DNA of 64,000 nt from Immersiella caudata (Eukaryota > Ascomycota > Sordariomycetes > Sordariales > Lasiosphaeriaceae): NCBI GenBank assembly GCA_030512335.1, contig JAULSU010000002.1, forward strand, positions 310,001-374,000. Reading direction: 5' to 3'. Below are positions 44,276 through 54,089 of this stretch, piece by piece. How positions within the stretch are numbered: position 1 is the stretch's first letter; every line of letters starts with the position of its first letter. The notes beneath the pieces were generated by a model. It had not been told where the DNA came from and made no database searches. It saw only the letters and a program-made list of their open reading frames with translations. The position numbers were made by a program, and so were the translations under genes.

Positions 44276-44865
44276 TTAGATTCCGCCCCATGAGTACCCA
44301 CCCCCTGAATATCCACCTCCAGATGAGTATCCGCCCCCTGAGTACCCGCCACCAGACGAGTGATCGTCACCATAACTGGTATCACCACCATAACTGGTAC
44401 TCGTCTGCGGCTCCACGTGCGTGACAACCTCCTGGTGGCGATTCTCGGTGTGTGTTGCCGTTAGCCAGGAAGTCGCCAAGGTAGAGTCGCGGTGCTTGTC
44501 CATTTCGACTTGATGTCGGTCTCGGTCCAAACCGTTCTGCATCTGGCGCTGATTCTCATCCTCCCTTCGGCTATCAGCAGCTGCGTTGAGCTCCTGCTTT
44601 CGATCTTCCCATTTTTCTCTTGCTGCATGTGATCCTCCCAGCCTTGAGCCTCTTCTCTTATTCGTTTCCCCTCTCCTTCTCTTTGGTCTCTTTCTTCGGC
44701 ATCCCACATGGCCAGGCAAGTCAGTACTGCTGGGTATTTGTGAGGATCGGAGGTATCAGACGGCTGTAAGGTGGAAAGGGGTATTGGGTTTTTGTTAACG
44801 GCACTGTTGCTTCATGTTGCATCTTTTTCTCTGGTCGACCACCACAGCACATTCCAAAAAATAAC
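44276..44865 (-). pseudogene. broken gene with C-terminal GGGYS repeats
   Basis: Three minus-strand frames carry protein-like pieces in order. A start at 44865 (MLFFGMCCGGRPEKK...) stays open to a TGA near 44726. A charged helical piece follows (MWDAEERDQREGEGKRIREE, from 44709). In another frame come KWEDRKQELNAAADSRREDE and a Gly/Tyr/Ser tandem repeat (SSGGGYSGGGY repeated four times) ending at 44276. No intron with canonical ends joins them, so one or two frameshifts are likely. Family unknown. The repeat tail resembles low-complexity condensate- or wall-type tails. A spliced model that I missed is possible. Confidence 0.4.
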
Positions 44866-45545
44866 ATGTTGCCAGTTTAAAGCTTTGGGCGGGGAAGAGA
44901 ATGTGTGGTTGTCACTTGTGTATTGTAAGGGATATGGGTCAGTGTTCTGGATGCAAATACATTGAACAAGACTAGGAATAGAGCCTGCCTTGAATCCGAG
45001 GAAAGGGTCCCTTTTATACCCAAGGTACTTCCCAGTAGTGGAAGGTGGGGGAGCAAAAGAATAGGAAGGTGATGTTTTTTTTTGAATAAGCCGCCTGAAA
45101 ACACAACCGCTAGACGCTCACCGAGATTTGTGAACTTCAACTTACAGCAATTCGTCTCGATTTCTTTTCAATCATGTGCAGTTAACATGCGGGCCATCGG
45201 ACATGGCTCATTTGGCAATTCGTTTATATTAGATCGATTGGAGAGGTACCAATAAGATGTTTAAGTAAGTGATGGGGGTCCTGCCTGGATGGCAGACAAT
45301 ATCGCGTCAGCAAATCCCGACGTTGCACAAAGACTCTAGTCAGGGAAAAGAGCTCCTTTAGCCTGCGCAATGCGCAAATACACACTGGGCGTTGCAAAAA
45401 TGCGAATCACGCATTTGCAATATACCTACCTGGGTACCTAGCTTTTCATTGCAGGCTTGTTTTCATCAACTATCGTGGTATTGATATGCGTTATACCAGT
45501 GAACCCACAGAGCAGACAGCCCCTATTCTGACTGGAACTTTGTAC
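44866..45545. other. intergenic, 0.7 kb
   Basis: No gene recognised. Contains a near-perfect inverted repeat, TTGCAAAAATGCG-AATCA-CGCATTTGCAA (45392-45420; two unpaired A), next to other TGCGCAAA-type repeats; it could be a binding site or chance. Confidence 0.4.
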
Positions 45546-46199
45546 CTACTTCGCCGTCCCAAAAACCCAATCCATAACCCCATAAACCCCATAATTCCCC
45601 TTCCCACTCAAATGATGCTTATCATGGGCCTCATCACCCCACACCAACTTGACCTGCTCCCCCGCCGCCGACACAAACGAATAGATCAGCGTAGTAAGGA
45701 TATTCATCTCCAACACCTTGGCCACACCGACTACGGGAAGTCCGTAGAGGAAGACAAAGTCTGTGACTGTCATGTAGCTGATGGTTAAGATGTGATGGTC
45801 CCCCGGACGTCTAACTTCGTGGTGCTTGGCGTGGACAAAGCGGTAAATGCCAGGGGCGTGCCAGAGGCGGTGGATAGCCCAGAAGACGGCATCCCGCATG
45901 GTGAGAGCGAGGACTAAGTCGATGAGGAGTTCTCCGGGTGTGGGGAGGGAGTAAGGAGGAGTGAAGGTGCGGGTGAGGACGGATCGGCCGCCGCGGAGGA
46001 AGACGTAGGCAACGTGCATGAGAGTGGCAACGATGTGGTTGCGGAGGCTTTGGATGAGCATTTTTGGGGTAGTGGAGCTTTTGTAGGCGGGGCGGAAGCG
46101 TTCGACGACGAGGCCGAAGGCGATGTAGATGAGTTGGACGCTGACGCTACCGAGGATTTCGATGTAGCCCGGGGGGTAGCGGGATATGAGGGTGTCCAT
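45546..46199 (-). CDS. fatty acid hydroxylase / sterol desaturase superfamily membrane protein
   Basis: Single exon, 217 residues, ATG at 46199. Three histidine clusters bind a di-iron centre: HRLWH (residues 110-114), HAKHH (123-127) and HDKHH (192-196). Hydrophobic helices precede and separate them (VQLIYIAFGLVVE, HIVATLMHVAYVF, MTVTDFVFLYGLPVVGVAKV). This is the fatty-acid-hydroxylase superfamily of ER membrane enzymes that hydroxylate or desaturate sterols, sphingolipids or other lipids. It is short compared with Erg3 or Erg25 (about 300-350), so it is a compact accessory member rather than a core ergosterol enzyme. Substrate unknown. Confidence 0.88.
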   Translation of the reverse strand: MDTLISRYPPGYIEILGSVSVQLIYIAFGLVVERFRPAYKSSTTPKMLIQSLRNHIVATLMHVAYVFLRGGRSVLTRTFTPPYSLPTPGELLIDLVLALTMRDAVFWAIHRLWHAPGIYRFVHAKHHEVRRPGDHHILTISYMTVTDFVFLYGLPVVGVAKVLEMNILTTLIYSFVSAAGEQVKLVWGDEAHDKHHLSGKGNYGVYGVMDWVFGTAK

Positions 46200-47127
46200 G
46201 GTGGCGGTTGTTTTGGAGACAGGGGATGTATTGGTCGGTGGAAGATTTGATGAGCAGATACACTGAGAGTAACAGGGAGCTTCAGCCAGAATTTATATCA
46301 TTTCCTCCTCCCAAGAGCCGTACTTCATCCAATGAAACCCAGACCGAGCCGCCTAACACCTATCCAAAGGTTGGTCTCCTGAGCCGTGACAGTTGAATGC
46401 GCCGAGACACCCAACGGGAGCCGTGCCGCTTTTGAATTAAATCACCATGGCCGTTTTCTTTCCCAACGGTTCAAACGTAGTTAGGGGTCAAATCCTTCCC
46501 GCACACGCTCGGCCCCGAAATCCATTGGGGTTCTGAGTTGTCTGTGTGTGAGATGGCGGCAGTTGTGCGGCGCCACATGTTCTGGCCATTGACAATCCTA
46601 GGTATCAGAGGCGGCAAGAGGCGGGACAGCGCATTTGTGAGGCGCAGGGCAAATTCTTGTGTGTTGAGTTTACCAACGTGCATCGTCACAGTAGCAACAG
46701 CGATCCTGCAGGTATGAAACTGGGTTGGTCATGGCCGCGTGAGAGCTTTCGCCGCGCTGAAGCATGATGGATGCTTGCAGCACCTGAGGAACACCACTGC
46801 TTGTGAGCGTGGTGTTGTGGAAAGGTCGGCCTCTGCGACGCCAGAAGAGCTGGTCCCATTTTCGAGTCGTTCAAATTCGCCCGAAAACTCTGGCAGACAG
46901 CCATGCTCTCCCCGTCAGGTTAGTGTGTGTTTAGCAGCGCCGCCGGCGCAGTAGTTGGGCAGGCAAACGAGTCAGTGAGTGCGTTATTGGCCCAGAATTA
47001 GCGCTGGGCGGTCCCATTTGGCAAGGGCCAGACTGCGAGTTCCGCGCTCTCCCTAGGAAAGTTTAACTTGCGGGTCTAAATAATTGAAGGCAGGCGAAGC
47101 CCGGATGCAGGGAAATTATTGAGCAGA
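46200..47127. other. divergent intergenic region
   Basis: Between the hydroxylase (minus) and F-box (plus) genes; both promoters expected. No coding frame is convincing. Confidence 0.4.
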
Positions 47128-48945
47128 ATGCCGAATCGGGAAGGAACGACGAGCAAGCACGGTCACCCAACCCTCCACCTCTGTTCTGAGAGTTTTCACG
47201 ACGCAACAGCAATGGCAACGCTCTCATCTATTCCGGTCGAGTTGTTCGACAGCGTCCTGCCCGCCACTTCTGATCCCAAGGCACTTTGCACCATTTCCCT
47301 TGTGTGCCGCGGGTGGCGCGCCCTTCTGAGAAGCCGAATTTACTCGAGCTGGTCGCATGACGGCCATTTCAACTCCATCCGGTCGTTATGGTACTTCCTC
47401 CGCATCGTCCTGGGCGACGGGCAAATCGCCGCCACGGTTCGCACTGTCGCATTCCGTAACTGGACCATCGGCCTAGTCCACAGCACCAAACTTGGTCCTC
47501 TGAAGCTCAACGACAACGACATCGAAATCCTGAGCCGCGCCATCCTCAAGACCGGATTGCGGGAAACTGCACCCGAGTTTGTGACCGCGTTTCGGAAGGC
47601 AGACCCGAGAGCATTTATGGCTCTGCTTTTGGCCAGCCTACCAAACCTCACCACTCTGAACGCCCACATCCCGGAGGATGACCCATTCTTGGATGCGGTT
47701 TTACAAAAGGCTGGTCTTGGCTCTCCTAGGGATGGATCGCTCAGGACCGGCTACCCACTCCAGAATCTATCCGAAGCCAAGCTTGCCGGCCATTGGAATT
47801 ACCAACCAGGAGGATACCCCTACACGAGCCGGTACAGCCTGCATGTTCGCCATGTGTGGCCTATGTTTGCCTTGCCGAACCTCCAGAAGCTATCAATCTT
47901 CGATCCTGGGTGGTCCGAGTCCCGTTTTCAACCCCATAATTTTCACCAAGCTGCCAGTTTATCCAGCGTAACCGACTTGACCCTTGTCTCCACAATGTCC
48001 GGGCTCGATGGAGGGGGTCCGTTGGCCCAAGTCACTCTTCTTCTTCTCACTGCTCCAAAGGCCTTGTCCAAGCTCTCCTTCAGCCACGCCAAGAACCTCG
48101 GTTTGCGCCCACCCACCTCTGGCGGCACCCTGACTGGTTTCAAGCTGTGGACGGCCCTCTACCAGCACAAGGCCTCTCTCCAGCACTTGGATGTCTACAT
48201 GGCCTGCAAGGACATTGCAGGCAGGGGACAGGGCAACCCTCACGGTGCGCCATTTGGAAGCATGCGGGAATTCAAGCAGCTAGAGCATTTGGCTATCCAG
48301 ATGGATACACTTGTTGCCGTGTCCCCCGGTAGGGGATCGAACCAAATCACACTGAAAGACACATTGCCGACGGGTCTCAAGTCGCTCACGGTGTATCGGA
48401 GTTCCTCAGTCTTCCCGCGCAAGTCCTTGGTCGAACAGCTGCAGGATGTTGTCAGAAGCCCAGATTTTGCACTGTTGAAACACATCATCATTGAGGACTG
48501 GCCTCCGAACGACATTCTGAGAGATGCGTCCAACCTGAGGTTTCCCCACGATAAACTGAAGCAACTATGCGAGAGAGCGGGAAAGACGTACGAGATCAAG
48601 AAGACGGAATGCTGCAACAAGGGAGGCGGCGCTAGCGACTACTACCTCGAGCTCTTGGAGAATCGCGCTACCTGGGAGGACGTCATGTACAAAACCAAAC
48701 TCGCTTTATCAGCCCGACTCAAAAGGCTAAGGAAGCGGGATGGCCCAACTGGACGACGAAATGACGACTTTCTGTGGTTGGATTATATCGACTCGTATGA
48801 GATGCCAGAGCCGGAGGAAGTTGGAGAAGATGAGGATTGTCTTCGAAAGGAGTGGAATGAGTTTCGGGCTCTCGGTTTTGCTAATGGTTTGGGAGATCCT
48901 GGTTCCTTTGAGAGCATGAGGGATTTTATGGGGATTGGGAACTAG
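47128..48945 (+). CDS. F-box domain protein
   Basis: Single exon, 605 residues from ATG 47128 (577 from the alternative ATG at 47212, which begins MATLSSIPVELFDSVL). The F-box is LSSIPVELFDSVLPATSDPK followed by CTISLVCRGWRALLRSRIYS. F-box proteins bring substrates to SCF ubiquitin ligases through Skp1. The remainder has irregular leucine-rich-like stretches (LPNLTTLNAHIPED, LPNLQKLSIFDPGW, LPTGLKSLTVYRSSS) that would form the substrate-binding part, as in many lineage-specific fungal F-box proteins, and an acidic C-terminus (MPEPEEVGEDEDC). The start choice matters little; the second Met is the family-like one. Confidence 0.85.
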   Translation: MPNREGTTSKHGHPTLHLCSESFHDATAMATLSSIPVELFDSVLPATSDPKALCTISLVCRGWRALLRSRIYSSWSHDGHFNSIRSLWYFLRIVLGDGQIAATVRTVAFRNWTIGLVHSTKLGPLKLNDNDIEILSRAILKTGLRETAPEFVTAFRKADPRAFMALLLASLPNLTTLNAHIPEDDPFLDAVLQKAGLGSPRDGSLRTGYPLQNLSEAKLAGHWNYQPGGYPYTSRYSLHVRHVWPMFALPNLQKLSIFDPGWSESRFQPHNFHQAASLSSVTDLTLVSTMSGLDGGGPLAQVTLLLLTAPKALSKLSFSHAKNLGLRPPTSGGTLTGFKLWTALYQHKASLQHLDVYMACKDIAGRGQGNPHGAPFGSMREFKQLEHLAIQMDTLVAVSPGRGSNQITLKDTLPTGLKSLTVYRSSSVFPRKSLVEQLQDVVRSPDFALLKHIIIEDWPPNDILRDASNLRFPHDKLKQLCERAGKTYEIKKTECCNKGGGASDYYLELLENRATWEDVMYKTKLALSARLKRLRKRDGPTGRRNDDFLWLDYIDSYEMPEPEEVGEDEDCLRKEWNEFRALGFANGLGDPGSFESMRDFMGIGN

Positions 48946-49831
48946 CGGTGGAAATGGGAAAATCTGAAGTGCAACTCTTGGGAGTTCTTGTGCCCAGAGG
49001 AATACGACGCATCCCTTTGCCCCTGGTACCGTGCTTATGGTAATATCGGAGGCGGCGGGACTCGGGGACTTAATATCATAATGAAGATGGAGAGCAGTGT
49101 TATCCGATGGTTTTTAAAGAAGTGCTCCTTAGGCTCTAAGAATCTGAAACGATAAATTCGCGAGTGTCCTACTATTGAACAAAGCCCTTGCCTGTATTGG
49201 AAGAAGCCGCCAAGGAGACCCAAGAGGTCAGTATTTCATGTGTGGTAGAGCGAAGGGCAGGGCCGACCGGATGGCGACTGGCATGTCCGGCAGTGACATC
49301 GCGTTACGGGGTTTGAAGAGGGTGCATTGGATTTCTCCGCGTGCAACGGCAGCTCGGCAAAAAGGACGATCATGGCGGCACAGCCCTATTATGCCTTGGC
49401 GGTGTCACCGAGGTTCCCGCGTGTTGCAGATCGGTGGCACAACCCTACCAGCGAAAGAACACAAATCTTGAAACTATTACGAGCTTTGGGTCCCACGCGT
49501 CGAAGGGACACAGCAATCAGGGGATTCTAATTTGCCGGCGGCGTCTCCAATGGAGTGCACGTCGCTCTGATTGATGGAAGGTGGGGGCCGGAGCTTGAGG
49601 ATTTGAAATGAATTGACCCCCCGCACAGGCTTTTTGGAGGTGGAACTGGAACCTTTTGTCGTGCCTGCCTTCCATGGTCGACAAATCTTTGGGAGTCTTT
49701 TTCCCTACACCAAATCCCCAGGACTTTCCCTATTCATCTTCAGCTTCTGCTTTCCCGCTCCCTCGGCCTGCAAACCGGCACACACCATCACCACCACAAT
49801 GAAGTAATAGGCCGAACCATCGAGTGAAGAA
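48946..49831. other. intergenic, 0.9 kb
   Basis: No gene recognised; short frames only. The right end should contain the promoter of the DUF3176-type gene. Confidence 0.4.
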
Positions 49832-51953
49832 ATGGTAGCGCCCACAGCCATTTCTCCCGGCCTCAGCGATGCGAAGGATGGGTCCCCATTTTTGGACGCC
49901 AAGCATGAAGCAACCGCCATCGACATGGGATCGTCGACCGCCGCACCGACTTCATCACGAAGCACCGGAACCAGCGGCAGACGCAGTCCGTTTGGGAAGC
50001 TTTGGGTAGAGATGGCGGGGTGGATGCCAGAAATGGGGAGCGTCGTGGTCGGTCTAGGGTCGTTCTGCGGTGAGTGATGCAAACCCAGCTCCAAGTTGCC
50101 ATTTGGTCGTCGGCTGACGCGCGACGCTGCTAGCAATGTCCATCATCCTCGCCATATTCGACGGGAAGGAACAACCAACGTTACCCCTCGGGCTCACCAT
50201 CAACTCCGCCCTCCAATACCTCACAACCCTCGCAAAGCTGGCTTTTGTGGTGCCCATCATAGACGGACTCGGACAGTTGAAGTGGCTGTGGTTCGCATCC
50301 CAACCTCGGCCCCTCCTGGACTTCCAGCTGTACGAAGAGATGAGTCGCGGTGGTCTTCTCGCCATACTCAAGATGCTTTTACGGCTGCGAGACGCTTTCC
50401 GATGGCCCCTTTCCTGGCTCGCCAGCGTGTTGCTCGTTTCTGCCATCTTCACATCGGCCGTCACACAGCAGGTTGTCACCTTCGATACAAAACTCGTTGC
50501 AACAGATGAGCGTGTGGCAGAGGCCCTGAGGGTTTCTTCATTTTCGAGATGGGATGGATCCAAGTTTCAACTGCGTAAGAACATTTCTAAAGTGCCCACT
50601 TCTGACCAGACCTGCCTGACACAACACTACCCCATCCAGAACGAGGAGACCAATTGGACATGGAACACGCCATCATCAACGCCGCCTACCTCGACCCCTC
50701 CAAGTCTATCGCTCCCCTAGAGCCCAACTGTCCCACCGCAAACTGCAACTTTCCACCATACGACACCGTCGCCATCTGCGCCGACGTTCTCAACGTCACC
50801 GACCTCGCCAACACCCAGCGGCAACCCCTTTACTTCACCCTAGCCAACACCTCAATCAACTCTCTAACAAACAACCTCCTCTCCGCAGGCCTAGCCTCCC
50901 CCTACCCTCTCTCCTACACCATCGGAGGTCTCATCATGCCCGAGCCCTCCTACGTCTTCAGCATGGAACGCACCGCCGCAGCTCTTTCCAACACCTTGCT
51001 CCTCTACACGACCGGCGCCGTCAACGTGACCAGCCTCCGCCCGGAAGCCCTCCACTACGCCGAAATCATCATCTACGCCTGCACCAAGAGGCTTGAAAGT
51101 GGAGTCAAAGACGGCATCAAAACCACGAAAGAAACCTCCTCAGCCGCGCGCATCATCTCAGGGGGCGCCGCGTCCCTAAACGCCCGATGGAATCTAGACA
51201 AGACAGAGTTCCAACCCCAGTTCTCATGCAAGCCCGGTGTAGCAGGCGAGACGATCGAGCTGGCGGCACCGGAGGGACTTCCCTCGGGGACAAAGCTTGG
51301 GATGGAACTCTGCACGGCGCTAATGTCGTCGACGGTGATTAATGCGTACATGCAAGGCTTTGTTGCACTACGGGTATCGGATAAGGCGGCGTTGCAGAAT
51401 GTAGGACAGCTTTCTACGGCGTTGTCGACGGCGCTGTTTGGGGGGTTTATGGGTTCCATGCCGAGCCGCGAGGAGCAGGAGGCGGGGTTGAAGGGGATGG
51501 TGAGGAATATTGGGGATGGGTTGACGAATATGTGAGTTTTTTCTCGTGCAAGTTTCCTGTTGAGAGTGTGGTGCTGATGAAGGGCTTGATTTGGATAGGT
51601 TACGGGCGAATGGCGCTTCGTACAACAACTCTTCGGGAGTGGCAGTCGGGACGACGTTGGATGCGCGAACCATCGTACGGGTGCGTTGGGTATGGTTTAG
51701 TCTCTTGGTTGCGCAGCTGGTGCTCACCGCCGGGTTTGTGGGCGCCATCATCATCACAAATTCGCGCTTTGGGTTGCAGAGCATCAAGGGTTCGTCGTTG
51801 GCGACGCTTTGCGTTTTGGACGCGGAGATTCGTCACGGCCTTGGACCTGTGGGTGATGTACGGAGTCAGTCGCGGATGGCAGCGGGCGTGATGGTGAAGC
51901 TGCAGCGAGGAGAGTCGCTGAGGCTGGTTAGGTGTGATGAGGAAAAGGGGTAG
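49832..51953 (+). CDS. DUF3176-family integral membrane protein
   Basis: Four exons, 49832-50069, 50134-50574, 50640-51531, 51599-51953; 1926 bases, 641 residues. After a Ser/Thr-rich N-terminus, hydrophobic segments occur at GWMPEMGSVVVGLGSFCAMS, YLTTLAKLAFVVPIIDGL and WPLSWLASVLLVSAIFTSAV. Then comes a large non-membrane region with conserved Cys (NCPTANCNFPPYDTVAICAD) and N-glycosylation-type sites, and a last membrane helix, VWFSLLVAQLVLTAGFVGAI. The PLLDFQLYEEMSRGG stretch is the best-conserved block of this fungal-only family. The large loop is probably extracellular or lumenal. Function unknown. All introns have standard ends and keep the frame. Confidence 0.85.
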
Positions 51954-52057
51954 TCTCCAAGGTCGGTTATATTTAAATATCTTGCAATCTGGGTTAAATC
52001 TATACCCCTGAGCAAATATCACAGGATCTTCTCATCACCAAAACATAACACCACCAT

Positions 52058-52918
52058 CTACATCACCTCCCCTACCAACCTCCTAACCCTCCCCGCCGTC
52101 CTCACCAGCTCAAACCACCCCAACCTACTACTCCCAAACCAACCGCCCTTCCTCCCCCTTCCAACCCACCCCTCTCTAACCGGCAGCCTCTCCTCCTCAA
52201 AAAACGCCCTCGCATACTCCACCTTCACCCTCCTATCCTTCCCCTTCCCCTCCCCAAACATCCCCAACAAGAGTGCAATCTCCATGCAAGCAAAAGAATG
52301 CTGCATCCGTCCATACTCCACCCGCGGATTCACCTCCCTCTGACGCTCGATACGAAGCCGTCGAAAGGAAGCCAGGTCCGATATGGAAAGGGTTTTTCCG
52401 CCGTCGGAGGAGCAGGATAGGAGGGCGGAGATGAGATGGGGTTGGGGAGAGGTGCAATCTCCTTGGGAACGGTCGAGGCGGGTCAGAGAGACGTCGTGTT
52501 CGATGGTGTGCGGGGTGGCGAGCTGGTCGAGGTTGAGACAGGGGGTTTTGTTTTTGTTTGAGGGGGTGAGGTGCTGGTTGGGACGGCGCATGCCGAAGCG
52601 GCGGAGGAGGGAGAGGGGGTGGCGGAGGTAGTGCCGTATTGTTGACCAGGTAGAGGCAGGTTGTGATAAGTCAGGGGCAGGTTGATGGGTGAAGAAAATG
52701 GGGTGGGTGAAGGGGAAAGTGATGGTGGAGGACACGCCGACGACGTCGTGCAGGGAGGTGGTGATGTCGCTAGCTGTGATGTTGCGCCCGCTGCGGGGAA
52801 TGTACCCATGGTTGGCGAGGGTGTTGAGCATGGGGCAGGGCCCACGGGTGTCGGAGGGGGTAGGAGGGTTGTATTCGCCCTTGGGGGGAGCAGGTGTGGG
52901 ATATGAAGACTCTGACAT
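52058..52918 (-). CDS. heme-thiolate peroxidase (chloroperoxidase / unspecific peroxygenase family)
   Basis: Single exon, 286 residues, ATG at 52918. The proximal heme-ligand motif PCPMLNTLANHGYIPRSG (PCP at residues 27-29, Cys28 the thiolate ligand) and the distal acid-base motif EHDVSLTRLD (Glu140) define the heme-haloperoxidase family. These enzymes use hydrogen peroxide to halogenate or hydroxylate organic substrates. No signal peptide is evident, unlike the secreted chloroperoxidase of Leptoxyphium-type fungi, so it may be intracellular like many short family members. The C-terminal third (YGRMQHSFACMEIALLLGMF) fits the family. The coding strand is C-rich at the 5' end and G-rich at the 3' end. 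Confidence 0.88.
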   Translation of the reverse strand: MSESSYPTPAPPKGEYNPPTPSDTRGPCPMLNTLANHGYIPRSGRNITASDITTSLHDVVGVSSTITFPFTHPIFFTHQPAPDLSQPASTWSTIRHYLRHPLSLLRRFGMRRPNQHLTPSNKNKTPCLNLDQLATPHTIEHDVSLTRLDRSQGDCTSPQPHLISALLSCSSDGGKTLSISDLASFRRLRIERQREVNPRVEYGRMQHSFACMEIALLLGMFGEGKGKDRRVKVEYARAFFEEERLPVREGWVGRGRKGGWFGSSRLGWFELVRTAGRVRRLVGEVM

Positions 52919-53689
52919 TTTGAAATGTATTTTCTTTTTTTAGGTCTTCAGGGAATGTGGTAGTGTTTGCGGACTCCCGCGGGTGGTACCTGGAGTTAAT
53001 ATGTTTGGAATGTTGTGGGTCGGGTGATGGTGGGCTGATCTGACCCGGAACGCTGTGTCGGCGACCAATGAGCTGCAAGCCAGCAATTCCGACCAACCAA
53101 CTACAGGTGCGGCCCAAACGCTTCTGCTGCTTGTCTTTGATTCATGGTCACAATACTATTGCGGTGAAGCAGACATGAGGGCCCTCTTTGTTCGATCGAC
53201 TAATATCCTATCCTTGGGTATCCAAGCCATCTCTGCGAACTACCTTTACTTCTTGCTGCTACCCATTCCATCGTTAAAACCAAATGTATCATCAAAGGTG
53301 AAGGTCGATGGTGATGGTTTAGCTGGAAAATACTGCCTCTCAGCGCTATATCTGCTGAAGAGGGACGTGACAGCGGTTGTTCCGGAGGGACGAGAGAAAC
53401 CTGAGACGGACCCAGATCAGCCTGCCGATGATGCTGCTTGCAATGAGGGACGAGGCCGGGCCTCGGTGGACTCCAACTCCGAAAGAAACGAGAATTTGTT
53501 GAGATTGATGTATATCCTCATGGCAAGTTTGGCTGTGCTTTTCACTCCATTCCTTATGGCTTGGATAGTAGATAAATCCACGTCTCCCTGTGCGATTTTG
53601 TGATCCATGATGCTGAGCAAAAGATTCGAGAAATCGTCCTCTACACCTGTTGGTGCCGTTCTAAGCCTCTCTAGGTTTGAGTTCCCTGT
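52919..53689. other. intergenic, 0.77 kb
   Basis: A 142-codon plus-strand ATG frame (53175-53603) ends in a hydrophobic helix (LLRLMYILMASLAVLFTPFL). It has no other support, so no gene is called. Confidence 0.35.
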
Positions 53690-54030
53690 TTAGTTTGTAA
53701 GCATGTGTTTTCCTAGTAGCATACTCGTAAAAATGCTTACATGGGCTCGCGGGACGAGGGGAGCCTGGAACAGCACATCCCAGATCTCATACCATTTCTC
53801 AACCACAAGCTTTCCACAGTTCTTTTTGCGGTTTTGCTTGTCGAGAGCCGCCCATTGACCCTCGTCGATGCCAATCTTCTTCAGTTGCAGGATAGACTTA
53901 AACCCATCACGATAAAGATTTGTATCGATGTTTTCGAACACCTGCCTCAAGGTCGATCTGGACCGCGTAGCGGACGGCATCATGCTTATGAAAAGGGCAA
54001 GCCAGAAACCTTGCGCCGTCGTTGACCTGA
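53690..54030 (-). pseudogene. fragment of a fungal C2H2-like zinc-finger family protein
   Basis: On the minus strand one frame reads RFLACPFHKHDAVRYA, which resembles the ACPFxKxxPxxY start of a family of fungal finger-like proteins. Another frame, beginning at the ATG at 53983, reads IDEGQWAALDKQNRKKNC and VVEKWYEIWDVLFQAPLVPR. This resembles the segment that follows the fingers in the same family (the EKWxxIWxxLFP block). The finger region that should lie between is missing or garbled and the two parts are in different frames, so this is a relic. It is cut off from any other domain of the gene. Assignment is from remembered patterns. Confidence 0.4.
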
Positions 54031-54089
54031 CTTCTACAGGGTATAGCGCTGTCCTGGCGATCTAATTGTCAAGTTTCGACTAACATCGG

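Noticed and set aside
53175..53603. 142-codon frame ending in a hydrophobic helix
   Set aside because: Only one feature (a possible membrane helix); the longer frame starts without ATG, and no family or splice evidence was found.
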